From contig NC_030388.2 of the NCBI RefSeq assembly GCF_001625215.2, positions 23,114,558-23,178,557 on the forward strand: 64,000 bases of DNA, written 5' to 3'. The notes beneath the pieces were generated by a model. It searched no databases. It had not been told where the DNA came from and saw only the letters and a list, made by a program, of their open reading frames with translations. The position numbers and the translations under genes are program-made. Below are positions 1-11,191 of this stretch, piece by piece (the stretch's first letter is position 1; every line of letters begins with the position of its first letter). The stretch is from Daucus carota subsp. sativus. Taxonomy: Eukaryota > Streptophyta > Magnoliopsida > Apiales > Apiaceae.

Positions 1-63
1 AGGGGTTGAAGGACATCAAGATCTCGTCGACATTTTCAATGCCACCAAGATCTGGGGGGTATC
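1..63 (+). mobile_element. Internal 3' end of an LTR retrotransposon (cut by window edge)
   Basis: The sequence directly before the LTR holds a G-rich stretch (ctggggggta at about 51-60) in the position of a polypurine tract. This places the element body to the left, outside the window. No coding region of the element can be seen. Confidence 0.55.
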
Positions 64-893
64 TGTTATACGCAAAAATCACCATGAAGACCCGGCCCAT
101 GAAAGAAGACTATGATGGGCTCAAGATTGGACCAAGCCCAAACTAGCCATGTCAACCAGAAGAACCCACTTCAAGAAGATTGGGCGCGCCCAATCTTCAG
201 GGCGCGCCAAGTTGAAGCTTACAGAGAAAGATCGTCATTTGAAGGGCAGAAGAGGACATATTTTACCTAGGGGGACGCCCTTGGGTGTGTATAGATCCTA
301 CTGTTAATTTGTCGAAGACTCTACCTTGTAGTCTGAGGAGTTGCCCTCCTTGGGAGATAGAGAATGAAGATTAGAGGAGGCCTTGCTCTGTAGTCTGGCG
401 AGTTGTCCTTGTCGGGGAACATGTGGAACCTTCTCGAAGGCGCGCCCTGAAAGGCTCTATCTCTGTAGTCTGGCGGGTTGTCCCTGTCGGGGAGTAGAGA
501 AGCGTCCTTGCATTTGGGGTAAGCCTTGGGTGCTCGAGAGTCTACAAGGCCCAAGGCTAGGCCTCATCGTATTGGACCCCTTTCGGGAGGAAGATTCTAG
601 AAGGGGAGGCCCAGCCCGCTTGGGTCTCTTAGGAGAAAGAACTACGTACCGGCTTGATCCCCTATAAATAGGGGTACGTAGGCACATCGTGGGCATAGGT
701 AGCTCTTGGGAACGAGAGGCCGGTGAATAGACCCCTAGTTTTCTTCGCGATCTTGAACCCTATGCCTACAATCTCAGCCACATCCAAACACAACCAATCA
801 CCACCCCCTATTCCGACGAACAACCGCCGCGACAAATCTTGATTTACGCCGCGAACCTCATCTTTGTTAACCTACCAGTTTTCTCCGTTAACA
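64..893 (+). mobile_element. 3' LTR of an LTR retrotransposon inserted in a receptor kinase gene
   Basis: The 830-bp segment begins TGTTATACGC and ends CCGTTAACA, giving the TG...CA ends and TGTTA/TAACA short inverted repeat of an LTR. A TATA box (tataaatagggg, about 663-674) lies inside it. Right after the last CA the receptor-kinase reading frame resumes at 894 with AATTC, the expected 5-bp target duplication; its partner would be outside the window. The segment is more GC-rich than its neighbours. Superfamily (Gypsy or Copia) cannot be decided from the LTR alone. Confidence 0.75.
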
Positions 894-2618
894 AATTCCA
901 CATGCCACTTTGTATGAAATATCATAAATCTTATCACTTCTCAATGTGATTGTATCCCCTGCTTCAGGGAAAATGTATTTGTCGAGAGATCCATTAGGCA
1001 TAAACTCGTATATCAGTGCACGTTTTCGATTCTCAAAGCAAAAGCCGACAAGTTTTACAATGTTAACATGGTGGATTCTACCAATAGTGCCAACTTCATT
1101 GATGAAATCATGGCTGCTAGCGTTGGAGTTGCCTAATACCTTAACAGCTACTACCAGGCCGCTTCTAAGTTTTCCTTTATATACCGTGCCAAATCCACCT
1201 TCACCCAATTTATCATTGAATCCGTTGGTGATTTTCTTTATATGTGAATAAGTGTACCTAATAGGCATGAGATCATTTTGACCTTGCAGGAAGTTTTCAA
1301 TGGTGTCATCCACTGACAAATGTCGTCTTCTTAATTTATATACCAGAAACACAAATAGTAATGCTATTCCGCAAAGAAATCTTATACCAAGAGCAATTCC
1401 TAAAATATGACATCGCCAAGAAAGATAAGATGAGTGCAAAGTGATGGCCTTCTTTCTAAATATTTATAAGAGTATGAAAACTAATGCAGGGTATAACATC
1501 TCACCAGTGTTCTTGTATACAGATGAATCATTGTCTGCGCGACAGTAAAAATTAAGAGTGAAGACAGAGGAAAATGGTTAATACTGTATCGACAAATGTG
1601 GAGTAGCCAGTAAATTCTGCATATATTTAAATAACTTACCCTCAAACCACCTTGAGAAAGCTTGCAAGTTGTCCCCTAGGCCTAGAAAGATTAATCATAT
1701 TAAGTTTTCAAGTCCTCGAGGCAGATGATTATGAGAAGCTTGTAATTAACTTACAAAATATTTGAATTATTTTCTCCTACCGCATTTAAATGAGATGCCA
1801 CGGATATCATCACAATAAGTGTACACGGTTGTCGGACAGACGTAATACGAAAGTTCTTCCTTGACTCGGGCACAGTATGACTTATAAGGAGCAGAACAAT
1901 TTAGGCAATAAAAATAATGAAATGGAAGCTCAATTCCGTAGAAATTCTCGGGAGTGTCTTGTGATTCAAATAAGGATGTTTGATGAATTTTCTGCCAAGC
2001 GGATGACACCAAAGTTGTCCACCGAATCCTACAGTTGTTCTCCACTTCTGATGAATTCAAAGGTCCAAAAATAATGTACGAGGAGACTGATGACGGTGAT
2101 GAGCATGGAGGGGAAGGTATATATCGAGCTGAAGAATTCACAGGAGCTGGACAATCAATATATGTTATTGGCGTATTAAATTGTCGACTGGCTGTAGACG
2201 GATAGATTAGCAGTCCCCTGGAAAAGCGATATGAATTCCTTCGGAAAGGATAAGTACTACGGATGTTGTTGGAGGAACATAAATAGTTATCTCCACCCAG
2301 CACTGAATCAACAATCCGAATCAAAGAGGTTTCATAATTGATAGCCTCCACATAGAATACATGCTTCGTATAGGTGTCCAAAGATAATGAAGTACGGTTA
2401 TTGTGGCAGAAGAGTTCATAGCTGAAATCGCTACAATTAGGCTCAAGGCCTCTGAGATAAAAGGGGCAGCTTATGTTATGTATATCACCACAAGAAGACG
2501 ATGAAGGCAAATTGTCTGATTTGCTGTAGTCGTCGCAGCTACCTACTGATATGAACAACGCAATAACAATTAAATGAAAAGACATTATTTGGTGTGGATG
2601 AAAGTTGCATTTCACCAT
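894..2618 (-). pseudogene. LRK10-like receptor kinase, truncated by LTR insertion
   Basis: Exon 1 (2618-1781, phase 1) encodes a signal peptide and an extracellular GUB_WAK-type domain with the [13 protein letters not shown] start, several N-glycosylation sites and paired cysteines. Exon 2 (from 1399) encodes a membrane segment, the basic RRRH stop-transfer motif and the kinase N lobe with a canonical glycine loop ([11 protein letters not shown]) and VAVKVL lysine. The frame stops after VACGI at 894, where the retrotransposon LTR begins, so the catalytic HFDIKP loop and C lobe are lost from this side. It is the same class as the intact gene at 60498-62779. The ectodomain and N lobe have no other breaks, so the disruption is probably recent. 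A secreted or membrane-bound fragment could still be made. Confidence 0.85.
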
Positions 2619-3128
2619 ATATTAGTAGCAGACTTGTAAAGGAGCTTCTTTGCTGAAAGCAAGAACTTTCTTAGTAATTATCAGCAAGAAAATATTGTAA
2701 TACTACAGTATGTAAGAAAGTCAGAGCTTGTAGTCATTTTCCTTAATATAATGTTTTCAAGAGAAAATGTAGTAATTTATTTACTGCAAATTTTTGTCAT
2801 GAATGTGAGAGCCTAGACATGACAGGCCTGACAGGCAACTGAAATATAGGAGTCGATTTGATAAGTATAAAATGTTCCTCTTAGTTGGTGATAATTACTC
2901 ATGTTCTACAGGTTAACGCGTTTTAAAACCAGATAGTGACTGAGATGATTCATTAATTTAAGTATTCTTGATTGAGCTGAATGATTCAGGGTCAACTGGT
3001 CGACTAATATTATATGACTGGCGTGATACATTGGTGAGGCGATGTAGTAGATATACTGTAACAATATTCCTTGTTTCTGACTTGAGAGTTTGTTGATCAA
3101 TAAAAAGTATATACTGTAATAGGGAATA
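2619..3128. other. Shared upstream region between two divergent kinase genes
   Basis: About 510 bp separate the start codons of the divergent kinases at 2618 (-) and 3129 (+). The stretch is AT-rich, has no convincing ORF, and would have to hold both promoters. No specific element is recognised. Confidence 0.4.
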
Positions 3129-5568
3129 ATGAGCTTCAACATGGTAATGGTTCATTATCATATGTTCAATTTGGCTGTATATGTAATTGTTTGTAATAGT
3201 ATCATTATGAGGATGGAATGCAAAGAAGTGCAAAACGACGTGTGCAGCAGGGTAACAAGGTGTGGAGCAACTGAAATTCGCTTCCCTTTTAATCTCAGAG
3301 ACGCTGATGAGGAGCAGCATAAGAAAGACCACTGTGTCTTCCCACCTGGATTTCAACTTACTTGCCACGATCCATCTGAGTTTTCTCCTGTAAATGATTT
3401 TCTTCCGATGTTGGAGTTTGAATACCAGGTTAACACCTCTCTTCCCGGGCTCTACCTGTCCTTCTCTGTTAAGGCTGTTGTCATTTCTATTGACTACAAA
3501 TCACAGCAGCTCCAGTTCATATATTCATCTGCTTTTGTATCTTCCTACCGAGTTATCAGACAACATTACCACTACTCTCACAGCAACCAGCATGATGACA
3601 ACCTGCCTAATTATCCTTTCAAGCCTTTTACATTGACTCACTCCTCATTATATCCTATTCAGCATAATGGTCCTATTGATTTCTATTATCACTTTACCAG
3701 CTACATGAATGACTATACATTTTACAACTGTTCATCAACAAGCGAAATAGATATTGGCATTTATGTAATAGAACCCGTCACTTCTATGAGAGGACATGGT
3801 TATCAAGTCTATGCTGTCTATTCTTATGCAGAAATATTGGAAGTCCTCATAACATCTTGCACCAAGATGTACAACATTTCGGATGTCCCCTTTATCATGG
3901 GAGGACTGACTTGGTTTGAGCCCAATTGTAATGATTGTGAAGACGAAGGTCAGTATTGCAAATTCAAACCAAACAGCACTACTCTCACCCAGTGCTACCC
4001 CAAAGGTATATGAACTGTGCTACACAAGATAAAATTATTGATTCGTCTTAGTTTTCACAAATATCAGCATCTCTTTACTTTACTATCTTCAGGAAATAAG
4101 CATACATCTTCCTTTTTTATTTTGCAGGTACTTCACCACTGAATGTTCCTTTAATAGGTGAACTTCTGAACTGGCACCTTCTCCCCTCTCAAATCTCTCT
4201 GTACACATTGGATATTTTTTTCTATTGTATAGTTAGTTATAACTCAGAAAGGTCGTCTAACAACTCAATAATCTCTGGTTCACAATTTACACTCCTTTTA
4301 ATTTTGAGCTTTGTACGTCCATGACATTTATATTTCTGTCTCGACAAAAGTATTAGTATTGTTTCAAATCAGGTGAATTAGGTAAGTAATTTTCACATTG
4401 AGTGGCATTATAAATCTGCATTTGTTTCTGATATTACTTGTTAACCCTCTGTTACATGATAGGTAAAGTTGGGGGTATCACTTTCGTGTTGCTCAGTTTT
4501 GTAGCACTGTATTATGCTACCAAGTCATATAAACAGAAGAAAAGATATCACTTGAAGATTGAAACGTTCTTGGAGGACTACAGAGCTCTAAAGCCTTCAA
4601 GATACTCTTATGCTGACATTAAAAAGATGAGCAATCAATTCAAAGTCAAATTAGGGGAGGAAGGTTATGGATCAGTGTACAAGGGACAACTTTCAAATGA
4701 TGTTGTTGTTGCAGTTAAGGTTCTCAATGATAAGGTGGACGCCAAAGAAAGTGGAGAAGATTTCATAAATGAAGTTAGTACCATAGGCTTGATCCACCAT
4801 GTTAATGTGGTCCGTCTGGTTGGATATTGCGCTGATGGCTGTAGAAGAGCTCTTGTTTATGAGTTCCTGCCAAACAATTCACTCGATAAGTTTGTCTACT
4901 CGAGAGAAAAGAAGAATAAAAGATTCCTAGGATGGGAAAAGATGCAAGATATTGCTCTAGGCACAGCCAGAGGTATTGAGTATCTCCACCAAGGTTGTGC
5001 CCAACCAATCCTCCACTTTGATATTAAACCTCACAACATCTTGTTGGACCAAAATTTTAATCCAAAAGTCTCAGACTTCGGTTTAGCAAAGTTGTGCACC
5101 AGAGGACAGAGTATGGTCTCCTTGACTATGGCTAGGGGGACAATAGGCTATATTGCCCCAGAAGTATTTTCCAGGAATTTTGGTAAAGTATCAGCCAAAT
5201 CCGACGTTTATAGTTTTGGTATGTTGTTGCTTGAAATGGTTGGAGTAAGGAATCATTCTTCAGTAGGAAGAGAAGGCGCAAGCGAAGTATATTTCCCAGA
5301 ATGGATTTACCATCAACTTGAACAAGAGAGGGAAACAGGAAGCCAGATTGAGCAAGAAGCAAACAGCACAATAGCAAAAAAGCTAACTATAGTTGGACTA
5401 TGGTGCATAAATTGGCATCCAGCAGAACGACCTTCTATGAAACATGTGATTCAGATGCTCCAGGAAGAAAACTGCCCAGCCATACCTCCTAACCCATTTT
5501 TCTCAGCAAATTCCAAAAATGCATCCACATTTAGCAACAAAGTTGAAGTTATTTCAGAATCAGACTGA
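3129..5568 (+). CDS. LRK10-like receptor-like protein kinase with a variant glycine loop
   Basis: Model: join(3129..4005, 4128..4157, 4463..5568), all introns phase 1, 670 aa. Exon 1 encodes a signal peptide and GUB_WAK-type cysteine-rich ectodomain (CGATEIRFPFNL near residue 40). A 10-codon linker exon follows. Exon 3 encodes a transmembrane helix, a basic juxtamembrane segment and a Ser/Thr kinase domain with [18 protein letters not shown] and a GTIGYIAPE activation segment. The HFD (non-RD type) catalytic loop is typical of the LRK10L family. Oddly, the second glycine of the GxGxxG loop is Glu (GEEGYGSVYKG), whereas the paralogue at 54.6-57.0 kb has GEGGYG. A 9-bp in-frame mini-exon at 4374-4382 is possible. 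It probably acts at the plasma membrane in signalling or defence; the ligand is unknown. Confidence 0.88.
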
Positions 5569-6349
5569 ATATTATGAGCTGTCTCTAGACTCTAGTGAAT
5601 GTTGTTCAATTAGAACCTCTAATATGTGATATGTTTATGGTATGTTTTAATGTTTGCATCAGTATAAAAAATTTGTCCTCAGGACTTAAACTAATGAATA
5701 ACTCTAGTTCATAGTGACCAAATATTGATGGCCTGAGGCCGAGCCTTCGATTCACAACTGTAATAAAATACAAATACACATCACCTGCATATCTCACTTG
5801 TTCAACATTACAGGCTTCAATTCAGGGAGCCTAATCGATGGAGAAAGTAAGACTGCTGATTTATATATTAGCTAGATCAATAATTGATTTCTTAGAAAGA
5901 TAGAGTTGTTCAAGTCGTCGTAAATATTAAGAAAAATGACTAAATTCCGATGGCAGGTCAATTAAAAGGTGCAGAAATACTAGTGATGACACTGCAGACT
6001 TATATACACTGCAAGAAAATAATTTAAAAAGTAAAAGATTTGATTAATAGGTGTGATATGAATCTAAGAAGTTAATTATTAAGTTTTTGGCACATGTGGA
6101 ATGTGATAAACTGGCTTAGTAAAGCTCTGTAAGGATCTCAAAGGAACTAAGATGACAAGTATAGTTCTCTTGCTGGCATTAAATTCAAATTTAGTTTCAA
6201 CAATATTTTTGACGCATCTTCTTCTTTAACTGATGATCGATTGATGCAATAATCCACCAGTTGTGGACATGTGGTACCACAAACAACATGTGATTTCATG
6301 GAGGTTCTACTTGCCAACTTTATTTAAAGTAACTTAGTCTGATTCAGAA
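5569..6349. other. Intergenic, no gene seen
   Basis: AT-rich 3' flank of the kinase gene. I see no gene or clear repeat in it. It separates the intact kinase from a kinase C-terminal remnant. Confidence 0.4.
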
Positions 6350-6688
6350 AAAACTTCAGACTTGTTGCTAGAAATGAATGCATTCTTGGAAATTAACCAA
6401 ATTTACTTCCCTTCACAGATTAATGATCAGACTGGCAAAGGAAAGGAGATTGAACTGGAAGATGCTGCTGAGGATGAACATAAATTGGTACAGAAGATGA
6501 TAATAGTAGCCGTGTGGTGTATACAGATGAAACCAAGTGAGCGTCCGTCAATGAGCAAAGTTATTGAAATGCTTGAAGGAGACGCGGATCTGGTGATGCC
6601 ACCTAAACCTTTAATTTGTAAACAAGAGGCTCCCATCAAGGAACATGAAGTTTGTCAAATTCTCCAAACAGATGATCTGAGATTATGA
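6350..6688 (+). pseudogene. Receptor kinase C-terminal remnant
   Basis: The reading frame resembles only the last part of the class I LRK10-like kinase at 61.7-62.8 kb: LLLEM, then YFPSQINDQ, GKGKEIELEDAAEDE, the [19 protein letters not shown] subdomain XI block, and IEMLEGD. The internal segment after LLLEM is shortened, and the ectodomain, membrane segment, N lobe and catalytic loop are absent. It is therefore a decayed duplicate. It marks where a second class I kinase once stood, downstream of the class II gene at 3.1-5.6 kb. Confidence 0.8.
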
Positions 6689-6970
6689 AATGCAAGTTAA
6701 TATCAAGTCCAGTGTCTTTTAGGTCGATAGTTCAATACTCTTTCTTTATTGTTTGAGATGACCTATAGACCCAGATGACTTGTATGAGAAAAATTGTTTG
6801 AGATTGCTATAATTCTGAAAATTCTCTGTATTGCATTGAAAATTTGTTTTCAACTTCTTATCCTTATTGTACAACATCACATTTAGACAATCTAAAGTTA
6901 CTAGGAATAAACAAAGACAATGCAGAAATAAGTGAAAGAATTAAATCGAGGTAATCTCTAACACAATGAG

Positions 6971-8122
6971 CTAAATATCCTTTCTGTACCAGTAGACTCC
7001 TTTGGTCTCGCCTTCATCCTTCTCCACGTAAATGCATTCCTTCATTTCTCTGTACATTGCCTTAAGAATAGGAGTTCCATCATACTGATAATAATCACCC
7101 AATACAGGCTTCATGGCCTCTGTGGCTTCAAGTCCGTGGTAATGTGGGATCATGGAGAAAATGTGGTGACAGACATGAGCATTGCAGACATTGTGGAACA
7201 CCTTGTTCAATATTCCATAGTCTCTGTCAACAGTGCATAGAGCTCCCCTCAACCAGTCCCATTCAGTTGAATCGTAGTAAGGCACAGAAGGATGAGTATG
7301 GTTGAGGATGGTGATCAATGTGAACCATCCGTTGACAACGAGCAGTGGACCTCCATAAACACAGAAAACCCAGACAAATCCTTTGGCTAATACTAGATTG
7401 TACAGCCCATAGATAACAGCAAGAATGGCAAGATCAGACACAATGATCTGCTTGCGCTCACGTTCTGTGTAAAGTGGGCTATGGGGATCATAGTGGGAAG
7501 TCCACCTCTCATACTTGTGTCCAGAAACATTAAACATCAAATATAAAGGGAAACCTATGAGAAGTGTGGTAACCCAGACAAGTACACGACCGGGTGGGTT
7601 GTTGAGAATTTTGTAGTAGTTCCTGATGTTGGACTTGAATCTGGGAACATAAACTTCATCATTCTCAAGCGACTGGGTGTTGGCGTGGTGACGTCTGTGG
7701 CTAATTTTCCAAGAGAAATAAGGGACCATGAGAGAAGAGTGGACAATAAGGCCAACAAGGTCGTTCACCCAACCATAATCGCTAAAGGCGTCATGATCAC
7801 ATTCATGGCCTACAACCCAAGCTCCCGTCAAGACACACCCCTGGACAGCAATGTAAGCAGCCCAACCCAAGTAGTTGATTGGATGGGGAAGATACTGGTC
7901 AATGTAATTAGTAGCAACAAAGTAGAGGGCATAGGCCATGAGGAGATCTTGAATGAGGTAACGAAAAGAAGTTATGAGTGATTTTTCAAAGCAATGGGCA
8001 GGAATGGCTTTCTTGAGGTCACCAATGGTAAAAGGAGGTTTCTCATGAGGAGCGCGTCGAAGTGCTTCTGTTTCAGTTTTTTTGGCTGTAGGAGGATCCG
8101 ACATTCGCCCACCTGCACCCAT
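6971..8122 (-). CDS. Divergent FAD2-type (delta-12 oleate desaturase/acetylenase family) membrane desaturase
   Basis: A single 383-residue coding exon; the start was chosen at the family N-terminus MGAGGRMS (8122), although the frame is open for 26 more codons upstream. Three histidine boxes are present: HECDH at residues 106-110, HRRHH at 142-146 and HVCHH at 316-320, with hydrophobic segments around 55-75, 84-104, 181-200 and 227-275. Length and C-terminus (KGVYWYRKDI) fit ER-resident FAD2 proteins, which act on phosphatidylcholine-bound fatty acids. Box 1 departs from the usual HECGHH and box 3 has Cys where FAD2 usually has Ala. Such changes are common in the divergent FAD2 relatives that make acetylenic, conjugated or hydroxy fatty acids, for example on the route to polyacetylenes. 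Product specificity cannot be read from sequence. All catalytic histidines are intact. Confidence 0.92.
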   Translation of the reverse strand: MGAGGRMSDPPTAKKTETEALRRAPHEKPPFTIGDLKKAIPAHCFEKSLITSFRYLIQDLLMAYALYFVATNYIDQYLPHPINYLGWAAYIAVQGCVLTGAWVVGHECDHDAFSDYGWVNDLVGLIVHSSLMVPYFSWKISHRRHHANTQSLENDEVYVPRFKSNIRNYYKILNNPPGRVLVWVTTLLIGFPLYLMFNVSGHKYERWTSHYDPHSPLYTERERKQIIVSDLAILAVIYGLYNLVLAKGFVWVFCVYGGPLLVVNGWFTLITILNHTHPSVPYYDSTEWDWLRGALCTVDRDYGILNKVFHNVCNAHVCHHIFSMIPHYHGLEATEAMKPVLGDYYQYDGTPILKAMYREMKECIYVEKDEGETKGVYWYRKDI

Positions 8123-9743
8123 TGTTCCCTCACTCTTGGTTTTTGTTGTGTGTTTAGTTGAAGTTGCTCTGTATTTCCTTAGAACACCTCGCATGTACAT
8201 TTATAGGGATATCTGATATGAACATGTTCGTAGATAGAAGTGTGGTGAAGCTTAAAGCGCCCGCCAGCCCGCCAGCCAGGGAAAAGTTTGAATAAACAAC
8301 TTTGAAAAGAGTAGGAAAATGCACTAGTACAGTCATTTTCAATGTGTGTTTTCTCTACATTTCGAGGTCTCCCTCGGCGGCTGTACTTTTATAAATTATG
8401 CAGTAGTACTCTCTTTTAACATGCATATCTCTTCTTCTTTTTCTTTTTTTCCTGATTTTATTCTTTTAGTTATTGCAATAACAGATATGGTGGCTGACGT
8501 TAGACTAGAAAACGAAAATTGAGTCATACATATATCTCAGTTATATTTGCAGATAATAAAGTTTCATATGTAAAAAGCTGGGGGAAACTGCAAGCATATA
8601 ATTTGAACTGATGACGTTTCACTGGTTTAACATTCAGAACCAATAGCTTCTGACATGTTCGCTGTTATGGATACGCATATATAAACTTCCTAAATGTTGT
8701 AAGAACAGACATTGGACCTCAAAATTAACGAATTAGATAGTTTTATCGATAGTAGTTTATGCATTTCTGGAAGCATTTGCTTCAATTATTCTATTTAATG
8801 TTTTTATAGCAATAGCTAGTATAAAGTATACTCAATATACATAGAATACACGGTAAAGTGAATGGCATATTAAGTAGTGTATAACATAAAAGTGAAGGGT
8901 GGAAAGATCAAAAAAGATTAAATCAGTCATCAAATATTATAATTTACATAGATACTCACCCAAGAGGCTACAATCAAGGAATAGGAGCCCGCCAAATCTC
9001 TTCAAACAGGTAATGTGAGATGACAAGAGGATCATGAACTCAAACATATGTAATACTAGTTAGTATCATCAACAAAATCAGTATATTCACAACATTCATA
9101 AATGACATAGAATGTTCTCATCAAAGAGCACTTTTACTTCTAGTAAGTCACTTCTATGCCATGGCCCATGGACTTAAAATCAAACAAGTATCATCCATCG
9201 ACAATCTATAAAATCTGCTTTTCTCATCAGAATTCTATGAACCGACTAGAGAAGATAAAAGAACCATAAAGTATACACAACATTGATTATAAGTAACAAG
9301 ATTTGAACTCACAAATAAACTCACATAGTAACATCTATATCAACATTTTCACCATTTCAAAGGATTCAATTGCATTTCACCAGTTAAAACTTAAAATCAC
9401 AATCACTACTGCTCCGAGACCAACTACATTAGAAAATTATATATAAAATCAATAGAAACATGGAAAACATCAGTCCTCTTTTCTTCTTTTTTGCCAAGTA
9501 AAATTGTGTTCACAGGAAAGCGACTCTGAAAAGTAAACACCAACAACAACACAAAGGTTGACAAACCACCATTAGAAATTGTAGGGAGACAGCAATAAAC
9601 TAGCAACAAAAATTAAAAGCGGCATGCATACAACTCAGGAACCGCAACCTGCAACACTCCCGCCTTAAGTGCATCAAGTTTATACTACTTCTCCAGCAAA
9701 TTCATCCGACAGTCATATCTCCTAAGTCCCAACACTTTCAATT
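8123..9743. other. Intergenic between the desaturase and rps10
   Basis: About 1.6 kb without a supportable ORF. It holds the desaturase 5' flank (about 8123-8500) and the rps10 3' flank (about 9600-9743). Otherwise AT-rich, with no obvious repeat. Confidence 0.4.
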
Positions 9744-10425
9744 TCAAATAGAAGCTAGGGCTGGAGCAGGTTCGCTCTCCCTGCTATCACTTAACCCATC
9801 TCTTCCCCTTGCACGTTGAAAACGGGTCTTGCAAAAAAACTTGACTTCAAATTGAGCTCCCATTATACGGTGGCGCTTCAACCAAAAGTACTTTTTGGCC
9901 AATTCATGCCTTTCCGCTTGTATGACCAGATGTTGTTTCTTTGTTGTCAAAAAAAATTGTTCTCTAGACTTCTTATCAACATGAGGCGATCGCAAAACAG
10001 TAAACAAGGATCGTTTAGTAGGCAATCTAATTTTATTTTGGTGAGCTGGATAAGTTTGTTCCTCCGCATTTTTATTGTCGAAAGTTTTAATAACCATGCA
10101 TATTTTGGTGAAACTCTTCTTCCTAACCGGAGCCTTAACATCCTCCTCTTTGCCGAGTCCAAGCAAAGTACTATAACTACGATTCACCTCCCAGCCACGC
10201 CTGCCACCAATTCCATTGGATAATGGTGACGCAAGGGGGATCTGGCTGAGGCTTCGAGTCGCAGACATCGGATCCAACACATCATCTTTTTTATTCAATC
10301 AAATCAAAATAGCACAAATCACAAATCAGATTAAACCTTACTATAGTCATTCATTCAATATTTAGCTAAAAATATACGTATAGAAAAAATTAGCGACAAA
10401 CTTAGATTGAAGAGAGGGAGGGGGG

Positions 10426-10465
<40 letters not shown>

Positions 10466-10621
10466 ACCTGAGAGAGGAAAGGCGCGGCGAACGGGGGAGA
10501 GATTGTTGGTGTTAAAGAGTGTCGACGGAGAGGCGGCAGTAAAGAGACTTGAAGCAAATTGGGATTTAGAGAGGACAGTTGAAGAACTTAGCAGTTTCTT
10601 CACACAAAGGGAAGTAGCCAT
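9744..10621 (-). CDS. rps10: Nuclear-encoded mitochondrial small-subunit ribosomal protein S10
   Basis: Model: complement(join(9744..10285, 10468..10621)), 231 aa, phase 1 intron. The mature part carries the conserved uS10 core: FTKICMVIKTFDN, then LFTVLRSPHVDKKSREQF and ERHELAKKYFWLKRHRIMGAQFEV, as in plant mitochondrial S10. Exon 1 is a separate basic, Ser-rich presequence (MATSLCVKKLLSSS...LFNTNNLSPVRRAF) closely resembling that of plant mitochondrial small heat-shock protein HSP22. This indicates a mitochondrion-to-nucleus transferred gene that borrowed a targeting exon, as I recall being reported for carrot. The 5' splice site abuts a long CT tract in the intron. An extra stretch of about 50 residues lies between presequence and core, plus a short C-terminal tail. 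It works in mitochondrial translation. Confidence 0.88.
10421..10463. repeat. (GA)n microsatellite in the rps10 intron
   Basis: An almost perfect run of about 20 GA dinucleotides directly beside the rps10 5' splice site (CT on the coding strand). Likely length-variable, and it could influence donor choice. Confidence 0.9.
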
Positions 10622-10794
10622 TGTTGTTGATTGGCAATTAGAAATGTAGTCTAGGGTTTATGCAATTGTGAATTGTGAACGTGAGAGAGATGATGCTTTT
10701 TCATTTAATTGCAAGTGTTCGATAAAATGTCTTTTCGTGTTTGAATACATTTTTTTATGAATATTTTTAACATTTTTATACGTATTTTAAAATA

Positions 10795-10809
10795 TCTATA
10801 AATAGATAG
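10795..10809 (+). other. Candidate Helitron 5' terminus
   Basis: TCTATAAATAGATAG preceded by A resembles the plant Helitron 5' consensus (TC followed by an A/T-rich motif). It lies between rps10 and the Rep/helicase gene. The motif is short and low-complexity, so the call rests mainly on position. Confidence 0.35.
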
Positions 10810-10990
10810 ATACTCCTCCCATTTTAGTTGGTAGATTACACCCATTGCCCCTCTTCAGCATTCTATTCACGCCTCATGCCATTCAGATTTAGCTATTTTT
10901 TCCCAAGACTCACGTGTCATGCCAGCACCCACGTGCCTTACTTTCAAAACTGCGGAGGCTTGCTACTTTTTTGTTTTTAATATGTTTAAA

Positions 10991-10999
10991 TTTGGCGGG
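10991..10999 (+). promoter_or_regulatory. Possible E2F site upstream of the Helitron Rep/helicase gene
   Basis: TTTGGCGGG fits the plant E2F consensus TTTSSCGS and lies about 190 bp before the proposed start codon. E2F sites drive S-phase genes. One match of this length is expected by chance every several kb, so support is weak. Confidence 0.25.
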
Positions 11000-11191
11000 T
11001 GGAACTGCTGGGTAACGTAGCGAACCAATGGCTAATGCTTCTATTCAGATGGACCTCAATCTTTATGTATATCTAATCATAATGCAGCATATTTGCATTT
11101 TGAATTTCAAATTCAAAAGCACGAGCTTCTTTTTTCTCTCCATTTTTCTTCGCCGAGTCAGTGAAAGTCGACACTTCAGCTGGAGAAATTC

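Noticed and set aside
383-696. ORFs on both strands in the first kilobase
   Set aside because: They fall in the LTR, have low-complexity Cys/Gly/Pro-rich translations with repeated tagtctggcg(a/g)gttgtcc units, and match no family I know.
7685-7981. Plus-strand 98-aa ORF
   Set aside because: Antisense shadow of the desaturase.
10407-10649. Plus-strand ORF over the GA repeat
   Set aside because: Arg-Glu repeat translation of the microsatellite; antisense to rps10 exon 1, which has clear protein features.
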